A stretch of DNA of 64,000 nucleotides, taken from Corynebacterium renale. Its GTDB lineage: Bacteria > Actinomycetota > Actinomycetes > Mycobacteriales > Mycobacteriaceae. A model generated the notes under the pieces. It was given only the letters and a program-made list of their open reading frames with translations. It was not told where the DNA came from and did no database searches. Below are positions 36,932 to 46,021 of the stretch, piece by piece. The first letter of the stretch is position 1; every line of letters starts with the position of its first letter. The translations under genes were made by a program, and so were the position numbers. The stretch spans positions 1,612,001 through 1,676,000 of the forward strand of contig NZ_PDJF01000001.1 in NCBI RefSeq assembly GCF_002563965.1, given 5' to 3'.

Positions 36932-37018
36932 GTACCCGGAAGCGATGCAACGGCACCGCGCTAGCAATCGTGGCGTTTCCGATTTCCCCGCACCCATAAT
37001 GAGGATTATTTTTAGACC

Positions 37019-38542
37019 ATGGATAAATTGGTCGCAGCCGTCGAAGGCTTTAACTCATACTTCTGGATCCTGGTCATTATTTTGCTTATCGGGTCCGGCC
37101 TTCTGTACTGCTGGAGGACCTTCTTTGTACAGGTTCGCTATCTCCCTGACATGTTCAAGGCGGTCGTCGAAAAGCCTTCGGACATTTCTGAAGGCCAAAA
37201 AGGTATTTCCGCGTTCAAGGCGTTTACTATCTCGGCGGCATCGCGCGTGGGAACCGGTAACGTCGCAGGCGTGGCTCTGGCCGTAGCTATCGGTGGTCCG
37301 GGCGCCGTCTTCTGGATGTGGATGATGTCCCTGGTCGGTGGCGCAACCTCCTTCGTGGAGTCCACTTTGGCTCAGGTATATAAAGTTCGCGACATAGATT
37401 CGTACCGGGGCGGTCCTGCTTACTACATGTCCAGGGCGCTGGGTTGGAAGTGGATGGCCGTGCTCTTCGCGGTGGTTATCTGCGTGACGTATGGTTTCGT
37501 ATTCAACGCTGTCCAGTCGAACTCGATTACCGCGGCGGTAGAAACTTCGACCGGTAACTCGTCGATGAGCGTGAAGGTTATCGTCGGGCTTATCTTGGCT
37601 ACCTTGACAGCGATTATCATTTCCGGTGGTGTGCGCAGGATTTCGGTGGTCACGCAGACCGTTGTTCCTGTCATGGCAGTGCTTTACATCGTGTTGGCTT
37701 TCGTTGTCATTGTCCTGAACTTGGACAAAGTGCCCGCAATGTTCAGCCTGATTTTCAGCCATGCCTTTGGTATCCGTGAGTTTGCTGGTGCCACGCTAGG
37801 CACTGTGATCATGCAGGGTATCCGTCGTGGCCTCTTCTCCAACGAGGCCGGCCAGGGTTCTGCGCCTAACGCTGCCGCCACGGCTAGTGTCTCGCACCCA
37901 GTCAAGCAGGGCCTGATCCAGACCTTGGGCGTGTACTTTGACACGTGGGTCGTGTGTACTGCCACGGCGTTTATCATTTTGCTGGCACAGCCGGACCTCG
38001 TTGCAAGCGAAGGCGGCATGGCCCTAACGCAGAATGCTTTGGCCGATTCGGTGGGCCAGTGGGGCATTCACTTCCTTACCTTGGTCATTATCTTCTTGGC
38101 TTTCTCTTCGATTGTGGGTAACTACTACTACGGCGAATCCAACATCGAATACATGACCAATAACAACCGCACTGTGCTGAAGTGTTTCCGCGCTTTGGTC
38201 ACACTGTGTGTTTTCGGTGGTGCTATCGGTTCTGTACCGCTGGTGTGGGCACTTGCCGACGTCTTCTCGGGGCTCATGGCAACCGTCAACCTCATATCGC
38301 TCCTGCCGTTGTCCGGTGTTGCGATTTTGCTGCTCAAGCACTACGCAGTGCAGCGCAGGCAGGGGCTCAACCCGGTATTCCTGCGGCGGGACCTCCCGAA
38401 GAGGACCATAGGATGGGACAAGATGCAGTGCTGGGATGGCGATGACGCCATCACCTCCCGCGATGACCGCTACGAAGGCTTGGACTACGGTTGGAAAACC
38501 GACGCGGCATCGATTGCCAAGAATGCTGAGGAAGGAAAGTAG
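37019..38542 (+). CDS. Sodium:alanine symporter family transporter (AGCS)
   Basis: The 507-residue protein has about 10-11 membrane helices and AGCS features such as ISAASRVGTGNVAGVALA and GPGAVFWMWM near the N-terminus, and IRRGLFSNEAGQGSAPNAAA in the middle. It should import alanine, glycine or related amino acids with sodium. It is inserted between mutM and acyP, which are often neighbours, so it may be a lineage-specific addition. Its stop directly abuts the acyP ATG. Confidence 0.93.
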   Translation: MDKLVAAVEGFNSYFWILVIILLIGSGLLYCWRTFFVQVRYLPDMFKAVVEKPSDISEGQKGISAFKAFTISAASRVGTGNVAGVALAVAIGGPGAVFWMWMMSLVGGATSFVESTLAQVYKVRDIDSYRGGPAYYMSRALGWKWMAVLFAVVICVTYGFVFNAVQSNSITAAVETSTGNSSMSVKVIVGLILATLTAIIISGGVRRISVVTQTVVPVMAVLYIVLAFVVIVLNLDKVPAMFSLIFSHAFGIREFAGATLGTVIMQGIRRGLFSNEAGQGSAPNAAATASVSHPVKQGLIQTLGVYFDTWVVCTATAFIILLAQPDLVASEGGMALTQNALADSVGQWGIHFLTLVIIFLAFSSIVGNYYYGESNIEYMTNNNRTVLKCFRALVTLCVFGGAIGSVPLVWALADVFSGLMATVNLISLLPLSGVAILLLKHYAVQRRQGLNPVFLRRDLPKRTIGWDKMQCWDGDDAITSRDDRYEGLDYGWKTDAASIAKNAEEGK

Positions 38543-38821
38543 ATGACCCGCCTTGTTGCGCACGTTCTCGGGCATGTCCAAGGGGTAGGGTTTCGCTGGT
38601 GGACCCGCTCTCAAGCTAAGGAGCTAGGCCTTGCGGGTTCTGCAAAAAACCTTGCCGACGGCCGCGTGTGCGTCGTAGCCGAAGGCCCTGAAGATACGTG
38701 CCGCGAGCTCTTGCAACGCCTTCGTGAGGAGCCGTCGACGCATCGCCGTCCGGGGACTGTGGACCTGGTCGTAGAGCAGTGGCTGGAACCGCGGGGTGAA
38801 GTGGGTTTCGTTGAGGGCTAA
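38543..38821 (+). CDS. acyP: Acylphosphatase
   Basis: The 92-residue enzyme hydrolyses acyl phosphates. It has the catalytic segment GHVQGVGFRWW (with the key arginine) and the asparagine in KNLADGRV. It begins right after the transporter stop and smc follows by 19 bp. The same fold forms the N-terminal domain of HypF. Confidence 0.93.
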   Translation: MTRLVAHVLGHVQGVGFRWWTRSQAKELGLAGSAKNLADGRVCVVAEGPEDTCRELLQRLREEPSTHRRPGTVDLVVEQWLEPRGEVGFVEG

Positions 38822-38840
38822 CCGTTAGAATCCTGTATTT

Positions 38841-41800
38841 ATGCACTTAAAATCGCTGACGCTCAAAGGCTTTAAGTCTTTCGCGTCTGCCACCACGTTG
38901 AAGTTTGAGCCGGGCATCTGCGCCGTCGTCGGCCCAAACGGCTCTGGCAAATCTAACGTGGTGGACGCCTTGGCGTGGGTGATGGGGGAGCAAGGCGCCA
39001 AAACGCTGCGCGGTGGATCTATGCAGGACGTCATTTTTGCCGGGGCGGGCGACCGCAAGCCGTTGGGCCGGGCGGAAGTAACGCTGACAATCGATAACTC
39101 CGATGGGAAGTTACCCATTGAATACTCGGAAGTCTCGGTGACCCGACGGATGTTCCGTGACGGGGCTAGTGAATATGAAATCAACGGCTCCAAAGCGCGT
39201 CTCATGGATATCCAGGAGCTCCTGTCTGATTCGGGTATCGGTCGGGAAATGCACGTTATCGTCGGGCAGGGGAAGCTTGCAGAAATCCTGGATTCCCGGC
39301 CAGAGGAGCGTCGCGCTTTCATCGAGGAAGCCGCTGGTGTGCTCAAGCACCGGCGTCGGAAAGAAAAAGCGCAGCGCAAGCTCACCGGCATGCAGACAAA
39401 CCTGGACCGGCTGCGTGATTTAACCGATGAGTTGGGTAAGCAGTTAAGCCCATTGGCCAGGCAGGCAGAGGCCGCTCAGAAGGCCGCGACATTGCAGGCA
39501 GATGTGCGACATGCGCGTTTATCGCTCGCCGGCGAGCAGGTCACCCGTTTGCGAGCAGCTGTGGCGCACGCTCAGACTGCGTACGAACAACAGGCTGCGA
39601 AGCAGCGCGAAGTTGCTGAGAAAGTCGCGGAGTTAACGGAGCAGCACAACAAGGCCGAAAGGCGCCGGCAGGAGCTGGAGCCGGATGTGGAGGCTGCCCA
39701 AAACGTGTGGTTTGGTTTGTCTACCTTGGCTGAACGGGTAGCCGCGACACGTCGAATAGCATCGGAGCGTGCCGATAATGCTGCAGCTGTCGCGCGCTAT
39801 AGCGGGCCGGACATCGAAGTCCTCGAGGACCGAGCACAGGAGGCCGCCGAGGCAGCCGAAGAGGCTGAGGAAGCCTTGGAGATGGCACGCGAACGTGCCG
39901 AATCTGTCCGTGAGGAGCGTGAGGCACGCGAGGAAGCTGCACGTGAAGCAGAGCAGGAACATACCGCGGCGGTACAGGCTATCGCCGACCAGCGCGCAGG
40001 AATTGCGCGGCTGATGTCCCAGCGGGATGCGCTCGAGGATAAGGTGGCCACGGCGACAGCCGAGATGCAACGCCAAAGTGCTGAGGCCGCGGCGGCAATG
40101 GAACGCGCGCAGGAAGCCAGGACCACAGCCCAGGCTGCTGCCGATACGATCCAGGAATTAACTGCGGATCGTGAGCCTACTGTCGCTGCGGATGAGAATG
40201 CGCGTGGTGAACTTGCTCAAGCGGAGCAGCGTGTGGGCCAAGTCCGTGAGGAACAGCGCACATTAGAGAAAGCAGTCTTTGCGCTTGAAGCTAAGATTTC
40301 GGCGCTCGAACAGTCGATGCCTAAGGATTCTGCGCGTGATCGTCTGGGCGATGACGCGCAACCGGTGGCGGAATTGTTGGGCGCTCCTCCGCACTTGGGC
40401 ACGGCGTTGGCCGCAGCCCTGGGCATATTCGCTTCGGGGGTGGCGCTGCACGCAGACCCCACAGCCGTGGTTAAAGATCTAGAACAGGCAGCACGGACCG
40501 TGGTGTATACCCGCGCGCGTAGTGATCATTTCGATTCTTGGCGGCTCGACGGCAGCGTGCCGGCGGATTGTTCATGGCTTCTCGACGACGTCACCGTCGA
40601 CAGCAGTGTAGCTCCAGCCTTAACGCGTTTACTTGCCGATGTCATCGTGGCACCGACGGTGGAGCGCGCGGTGGAAGTTGTCGCAGCGGACCCCCGACTT
40701 CGCGCCGTGACACCATCGGGTGAGCTTATCGGCGATGGGTGGATTATCGCCGGGCATGGGCAACAGACCGCTGTTGAAGTCGGCGGCCAGATTGAGGAAG
40801 CACGCGCGCAATTGGAAGCCGCGCAACGTGCGGTCGACGATATTGCCGGCACCGTTACTGGTGCAGAGCAGGCCGCGCATGACGCACGCGTGCATGCGGC
40901 CTCGACGGCAGCGGCGGTCTCTGAAATCGACGCCACTCTAGATTCGTGGCGCCGCGAAGCAGACCGTGCCACAAAAGCTGCGGAGGCAGCCGACGCAACG
41001 TTGCGACGCGCAGAAGTCGCTGCGAACGCTGCTCAAGAGCGCTTAGAAAACACTCACGTGGAGTTGGAGTCCATCGAACAGCGCATTGCGCACGTCAACG
41101 TCGATGACGTTCAGTCCGAGCCTTCGACTGCGAATCGTGATCACACCCGCGCGGCTGTGGAACAGGTCCGAGCGATGGACATGGAAGCACAGTTGGCAGT
41201 GCGTTCAGCAGAAGAAGCGCAGCGTCAAGCCCGCGATCGGGTGGGAGCACTAACGCGTCAGATTGCTCACGAAAAGCAGGCACGCGCGCGCCACGAACAG
41301 GCTGCAGCACGGCAACGTGAGGAAGCCGCGCGCGCTGAAAAGGTGTCCCACTTGGCGGCACAACTAGCGGATCGTTGCTCCCTGGCGTTAGAGAAGGCAG
41401 GTGTGCGTCGTGAAGCACTGACAGCGGAACACGCGGCAGTGCGGGCTGAGGCCTCCCGATTGGGGACCGAATTAAACGCTGCACGCAGCCATAGCGACCA
41501 AGCCGGAAAAGCCACGCATGCAGCGGAGATCGAACTCTCCCAAGCGCAGACGCGCGCTGACGAAGTCGAGAAGAAGGTAGCAGAGCAGTTGGGCATCGCG
41601 GTGTCCGATCTCATCGAGCATCACAGCCCCGGCCCAGACTTCGACCGCAAAGCCGCGACCGCCGAACTTCGCAAATTAGAAAAGGCACTGAGCTCGCTGG
41701 GCAAGGTCAACCCCCTGGCTCTAGAGGAATTCAAGGCTTTAGAAGAGCGGTACGAATTCCTCTCTACCCAGCTCGCGGATGTGGAACAGGCCCGCGAGGA

Positions 41801-42332
41801 CCTCACCGGCGTGATTAAGGATGTCGATGCCCACATCCTGCAACTGTTCACCGATGCGTGGAAGGACGTGGAGGCAGAATTCCCACGCGTGTTTTCCACA
41901 CTGTTCCCCGGTGGCGAGGGCCGACTGCTGCTCACCGACCCCGGCGACATGCTGACCACAGGCATTGAACTGGAAGCACGGCCACCAGGCAAACGCGTGA
42001 AGCGACTGTCTCTGCTCTCCGGCGGTGAGAAATCCTTGACAGCACTGGCCATGCTGGTTGCCATTTTCCGGGCCCGCCCGAGCCCCTTCTACGTCATGGA
42101 CGAGGTTGAGGCAGCGCTTGACGACGTCAACCTCCGGCGCCTTATCAATCTTTTCCAAGAATTACGTAAGGATTCGCAGCTCATCGTTATTACTCACCAA
42201 AAACCCACGATGGACATCGCCAACGTACTGTACGGCGTCACCATGCGTGGCGACGGTGTCACGCATGTGATTAGCCAAAGAATGTCACCGGACGTGGTGG
42301 CTGAGGAACCTGAGCATAGGGTATCGGAGTAG
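38841..42332 (+). CDS. smc: Chromosome segregation protein SMC
   Basis: SMC is the DNA-loop-forming ATPase of the condensin complex. The 1163-residue protein has Walker A GPNGSGKSN near residue 34, long coiled coils on both sides of a hinge (about 500-650), the signature LSGGEKSLTALAM and Walker B YVMDEVEAALDD near the C-terminus. It is encoded just before an unknown large gene and ftsY. Confidence 0.97.
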   Translation: MHLKSLTLKGFKSFASATTLKFEPGICAVVGPNGSGKSNVVDALAWVMGEQGAKTLRGGSMQDVIFAGAGDRKPLGRAEVTLTIDNSDGKLPIEYSEVSVTRRMFRDGASEYEINGSKARLMDIQELLSDSGIGREMHVIVGQGKLAEILDSRPEERRAFIEEAAGVLKHRRRKEKAQRKLTGMQTNLDRLRDLTDELGKQLSPLARQAEAAQKAATLQADVRHARLSLAGEQVTRLRAAVAHAQTAYEQQAAKQREVAEKVAELTEQHNKAERRRQELEPDVEAAQNVWFGLSTLAERVAATRRIASERADNAAAVARYSGPDIEVLEDRAQEAAEAAEEAEEALEMARERAESVREEREAREEAAREAEQEHTAAVQAIADQRAGIARLMSQRDALEDKVATATAEMQRQSAEAAAAMERAQEARTTAQAAADTIQELTADREPTVAADENARGELAQAEQRVGQVREEQRTLEKAVFALEAKISALEQSMPKDSARDRLGDDAQPVAELLGAPPHLGTALAAALGIFASGVALHADPTAVVKDLEQAARTVVYTRARSDHFDSWRLDGSVPADCSWLLDDVTVDSSVAPALTRLLADVIVAPTVERAVEVVAADPRLRAVTPSGELIGDGWIIAGHGQQTAVEVGGQIEEARAQLEAAQRAVDDIAGTVTGAEQAAHDARVHAASTAAAVSEIDATLDSWRREADRATKAAEAADATLRRAEVAANAAQERLENTHVELESIEQRIAHVNVDDVQSEPSTANRDHTRAAVEQVRAMDMEAQLAVRSAEEAQRQARDRVGALTRQIAHEKQARARHEQAAARQREEAARAEKVSHLAAQLADRCSLALEKAGVRREALTAEHAAVRAEASRLGTELNAARSHSDQAGKATHAAEIELSQAQTRADEVEKKVAEQLGIAVSDLIEHHSPGPDFDRKAATAELRKLEKALSSLGKVNPLALEEFKALEERYEFLSTQLADVEQAREDLTGVIKDVDAHILQLFTDAWKDVEAEFPRVFSTLFPGGEGRLLLTDPGDMLTTGIELEARPPGKRVKRLSLLSGGEKSLTALAMLVAIFRARPSPFYVMDEVEAALDDVNLRRLINLFQELRKDSQLIVITHQKPTMDIANVLYGVTMRGDGVTHVISQRMSPDVVAEEPEHRVSE

Positions 42333-42419
42333 TCTGATACGTTCACATAGAGGTAAACATTCGCGGCCAGTCACTGCTGCGGGCGTGCCTAAGATCTGTT
42401 GTTAACCAGTCAATCCGTT

Positions 42420-42435
42420 CACCGGTGCACCGGTG
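42420..42435. promoter_or_regulatory. Perfect 16-bp palindrome before the large unknown gene
   Basis: CACCGGTGCACCGGTG is its own reverse complement and lies 31 bp before the TTG start at 42467. It could be an operator or a transcript hairpin. The protein binding it is unknown. Confidence 0.45.
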
Positions 42436-42466
42436 TGCGGGGTGATACCAAGGGGAGTCTTCGACA

Positions 42467-45400
42467 TTGAATACGCCATTTAAAGACATGTCTGATTCGC
42501 TGCTGGGGTGGGCTTCCACCGCAGAGTTGCGGTTAGGCGAACTTTTAAATGATCAAAGCTATTTCCCGGACGCCGGTTTGAGTCCTGACGTCCTTGACCG
42601 CTACGAGCGATTCTTTGGCATATTCTTGTCTCGGCAGCTGGCAGCAGGAGCAGATCTTGCCGAACTCTTGGCAGTGACCCCGTCGTTGACCGTGACCTCT
42701 TTAATCACTCACGCTTCGCGCAAAGCCGTTCCCACCGCGGTTGCCGAAGAAGAAGGGGAGGCGGACGCCTTTTTCGCCGAATACTTAGCGGGTTTAGGCA
42801 TTGATCCAAGTGCAGACAACCAGGCTGAAATTAGGCATCTGGTTGAACCCTTGCTAGACCGAACGGGACTCGATGTCCCAGACGGCACTGAAGATCCGGT
42901 GTGCGAGTTGGGTTACCAGGCGTGTATCTGCGCTGCGGAAATCCCCGCCTTTTTGGAACTGTGCGATGCTTTCGACACTGATGGTTCTACAGCCCCTGAA
43001 ACAATCGTGGACGCCCTGACCCCAGACTCCGACTGGGCGCCAACACTTCCCATGCTGACCGCTGTGGCAGCTTTCGGGCGTGAGCGACTGGTTCAGCTGA
43101 CCGCCGGCATCCAAGCGCTGCGGGCGTTTAGCGTGGAGGACCCTTCTTCGTGGGTGGACCGTGTCCAGCAGTTGGGGCAGCTTGAGCCGCAGCTTCCGGC
43201 GATGCTGCAGGCAGAGGTCGTTGCAGAACTCCGAGAGCGTCCAGTGGGCACAGAGGAGAGGGAAACTGCCGTCGGTGTCGCTACCCGTGAACTACGCCCG
43301 CGCCTGATCTTGGACACGTTCCGTGGTCGCGTATGTGTGCGCCTTCCAGAACAACGCGTCGCACAGCCCATCGGTGCGCCTGAGCACGAGGCGGAGGTCC
43401 TATGGCGCGTGAGTGTTGAGGGCACAACTCGCCAGTTCCGCACTGCCCGCCCATGGGGTGAGGAAACGTATGCTGAAGCTCTCGACGTTGCTCTGGAACA
43501 CCAGGTACGGTCCGCATCGGTGATGGATGTAACAAACTCAATCACGTGGGACGTCCCAGTGGTAGAGACCGAGGACCCCGTCCTTATTTTTGCTTCCAAC
43601 GGACAGAACGTCACCGATAAGGCGTCTTTGCACCACAGCACTCTGTGGGTTATTACGCCTGCGGATGCCACGCTTTTCGACGTCGTCCGGTCCGAAAACC
43701 TGCCCGTCATAGAAACCCTTGAGATCCAGGGCTGGGACGGGTGGACAGCCCGCAAAATTGATGCCAGCGCGAGCGCTTCACTTCAGGTCGTGCGGCCTGG
43801 ACAGCAGCCGGGACCGAACGACACGGTACGTTCCATTGATCCGCGACAGCGCGTGCGTTTCATTCACCCTGAGCCACCAGTGCGCGGTGTGCGCACCCAC
43901 GGCCGTCTGGAAGTCCATGCCGCTTCGCTGATTGCTGAGTTTCCGCCCACTGTATCTGGCCGCGATGAACATTGGACCCTGTCTATCTCCGCATACGCCG
44001 GTATCGGGGAGCCGGCCGAGGAAATTGCTGAACCTGAAATTCTCGAGGTCCCGGCTGATGGTGGCGCGTTCGTACTCTTCGACCCCGAGGCCTACGAAGA
44101 CCCGTGGGTAGGCGAGTACCTAGTCCGCGTCAAAGGCCCGCGCAATGAATCATTCCGCCACCGCTATGGCTTGGTGGAAGGAATGACCGTGACCACGGAG
44201 CTGGAGGGGCAGTCCACCTCCGTACGTATTCCGCGTGAGGGTGGTTTGTCACCTGCCACTATGCGCGTCTACAGCGGAGAAAAGCCGTTTACGGCGCAGC
44301 CGGCGCGGGTGACCGTACCTTCCGACCAAGCACATGCTCAGGTGGTCATTAGTACGGAAGCTGGTGACAGCCTTCCTCTGACGTACACACCTCCAGCGCT
44401 CCAATTTGAGCTTCCTCTGGTGACATACCCGCCAACATGGCGAGTCAGCCGCCTGTACATGGGTTCTCGGGACCTAGATCCCACGGGTGATATCCGTGTG
44501 CGCGCACACAATGCGCTTGGTAAACCACGCGTGACCCTGCGTAACCACCATGGTTCCCCCGTTCGCACGATTGCTTTGAAACCCGAAGATCCGATCACGT
44601 TCTCGTGCCCGACAGCCGAGATCGCCAAATCCGCCGCGATTCTGCCGCAGGGCCGTTTGGATTTGGAATGGGATGATGTGGAAAGCCGCAATCGGGTTTC
44701 TGTTGCGCTGGCGTTAATTAGCTCCACGCCGCATGCGACGGAGGCAATCATCGACGGCGGAGATGTAACGTTCCCAGACTTGGCACCGGATCGGGAATTG
44801 GCTGCATGGGTCTGGCCGGCGACTGCACCATGGGCTGCAGCACGCACTTTGCCTCGTATCACGGAACGCACCGAACTCCCCGAAGATCTGGTCAACGCCG
44901 GTGACCTGACAATCCAGTTGCACTCGGCGGATCCGTTCAGTACCTTGCGGTCCCCACAGGAACCGGCGGCTAGCGCTGTCACTGCGCACCAAGATGGATA
45001 CTTCAAGAACCAGGGAGCATCCCTGACCCAGCTTTCTGCATTCCTCGGCGGGGAAGCAGAAGCAGCGCCTGATTCTCCCGAGATTTTGCCTATCCTGTGG
45101 GACCATTGCGGTTCGACAGAGAACCAACGGGCAGTTGCCCAAGCGGTATTTGCAGAAAACCCCACGGCTGCGTTGCAGGCTCTTTCCACCTCGTTGGTTC
45201 CCTTGGAACTGCAGCCAGGGCGCATCATTAGTTCTGGTCTGATTCACCAGAAGTTCGATGCCCCAGCTCAAGGGGCCGAGCTGACCAGCGACTGGATCCG
45301 GGCACTTGTCATCCTCTCCGATATTGACGCAGAGCTCACTGCCGCCGGCGAAGAAGGCCGCACCCCGGACGTCAAGGCACTTCTCGACGACCTGAGGAGC

Positions 45401-45979
45401 GTGGCTGGCCAGCGAGCCGTCGATACGCTTCTTACTGGGCGCGATGCCACGCTGGACACCGCGGTCATCGATTCTTCGACGGTCCGCATCGCCCACATGG
45501 ACCAGGCGCAGCAGGATCAGCTCATGGCGATGTTTTTTGCGAACGCCGACATTGTCCCCGGGCCAATTCTTGATGACAACGCTCGCCTGATTGGCGTCCT
45601 CGACACGTTTAAGAAACGCGTTCAGCTTAATTCCGTGGTAGCGACAGAAGGATTGATTGCCCCAGCTGTCTCTCTCCTTCGAGCTTTGCGTTCGAATAAT
45701 CGCGGTTTGTATGCGGCTGCGCGTGTTCGCTTCGACAAACTTGATGGCGTGAACACTGAAGATAAGGCCAACGCGTGGGCGCTGACGCCAGTTGTGTCCC
45801 TGGTTTTTGCACTTTCTGCTCGCATGAATGCGCACGGCATGATGGGTAAATCTACAACTCTGGAAAATGCGGCAGCCGGGTGGAGCCATATCGCAGATAT
45901 CGTGCCCGAACTTGTGACAGCGGACGTGGTCTCGGCTGAAGCGATGGTTATTGCGGTGCGCCATTCTGCGCGTGGGTAA
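42467..45979 (+). CDS. Large protein (1170 residues) of unknown function between smc and ftsY
   Basis: The TTG start has AGGGGAG 9 nt upstream. No signal peptide, membrane helix or nucleotide-binding motif was seen. By eye the protein has an alpha-helical N-terminal third (about 1-290), a beta-rich middle (about 290-830) with repeated short strands resembling Ig-like or sandwich domains (segments such as VLIFASNGQNV, LHHSTLWVITP, GRLDLEWDDVESR), and an alpha-helical C-terminal part (about 850-1170). Conserved linkage to smc and ftsY would suggest a chromosome or envelope role, but linkage alone proves little. I could not place it in any family. Confidence 0.75.
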   Translation: MNTPFKDMSDSLLGWASTAELRLGELLNDQSYFPDAGLSPDVLDRYERFFGIFLSRQLAAGADLAELLAVTPSLTVTSLITHASRKAVPTAVAEEEGEADAFFAEYLAGLGIDPSADNQAEIRHLVEPLLDRTGLDVPDGTEDPVCELGYQACICAAEIPAFLELCDAFDTDGSTAPETIVDALTPDSDWAPTLPMLTAVAAFGRERLVQLTAGIQALRAFSVEDPSSWVDRVQQLGQLEPQLPAMLQAEVVAELRERPVGTEERETAVGVATRELRPRLILDTFRGRVCVRLPEQRVAQPIGAPEHEAEVLWRVSVEGTTRQFRTARPWGEETYAEALDVALEHQVRSASVMDVTNSITWDVPVVETEDPVLIFASNGQNVTDKASLHHSTLWVITPADATLFDVVRSENLPVIETLEIQGWDGWTARKIDASASASLQVVRPGQQPGPNDTVRSIDPRQRVRFIHPEPPVRGVRTHGRLEVHAASLIAEFPPTVSGRDEHWTLSISAYAGIGEPAEEIAEPEILEVPADGGAFVLFDPEAYEDPWVGEYLVRVKGPRNESFRHRYGLVEGMTVTTELEGQSTSVRIPREGGLSPATMRVYSGEKPFTAQPARVTVPSDQAHAQVVISTEAGDSLPLTYTPPALQFELPLVTYPPTWRVSRLYMGSRDLDPTGDIRVRAHNALGKPRVTLRNHHGSPVRTIALKPEDPITFSCPTAEIAKSAAILPQGRLDLEWDDVESRNRVSVALALISSTPHATEAIIDGGDVTFPDLAPDRELAAWVWPATAPWAAARTLPRITERTELPEDLVNAGDLTIQLHSADPFSTLRSPQEPAASAVTAHQDGYFKNQGASLTQLSAFLGGEAEAAPDSPEILPILWDHCGSTENQRAVAQAVFAENPTAALQALSTSLVPLELQPGRIISSGLIHQKFDAPAQGAELTSDWIRALVILSDIDAELTAAGEEGRTPDVKALLDDLRSVAGQRAVDTLLTGRDATLDTAVIDSSTVRIAHMDQAQQDQLMAMFFANADIVPGPILDDNARLIGVLDTFKKRVQLNSVVATEGLIAPAVSLLRALRSNNRGLYAAARVRFDKLDGVNTEDKANAWALTPVVSLVFALSARMNAHGMMGKSTTLENAAAGWSHIADIVPELVTADVVSAEAMVIAVRHSARG

Positions 45980-46021
45980 TTTCTGCACCTACTGACAAAA
46001 CCTGGAACCATGGAGGTCATG

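Noticed and set aside
44714..45988. 424-codon minus-strand frame
   Set aside because: It is a shadow of the 1170-residue gene; low-complexity Arg/Gln-rich translation typical of antisense of GC-rich genes.
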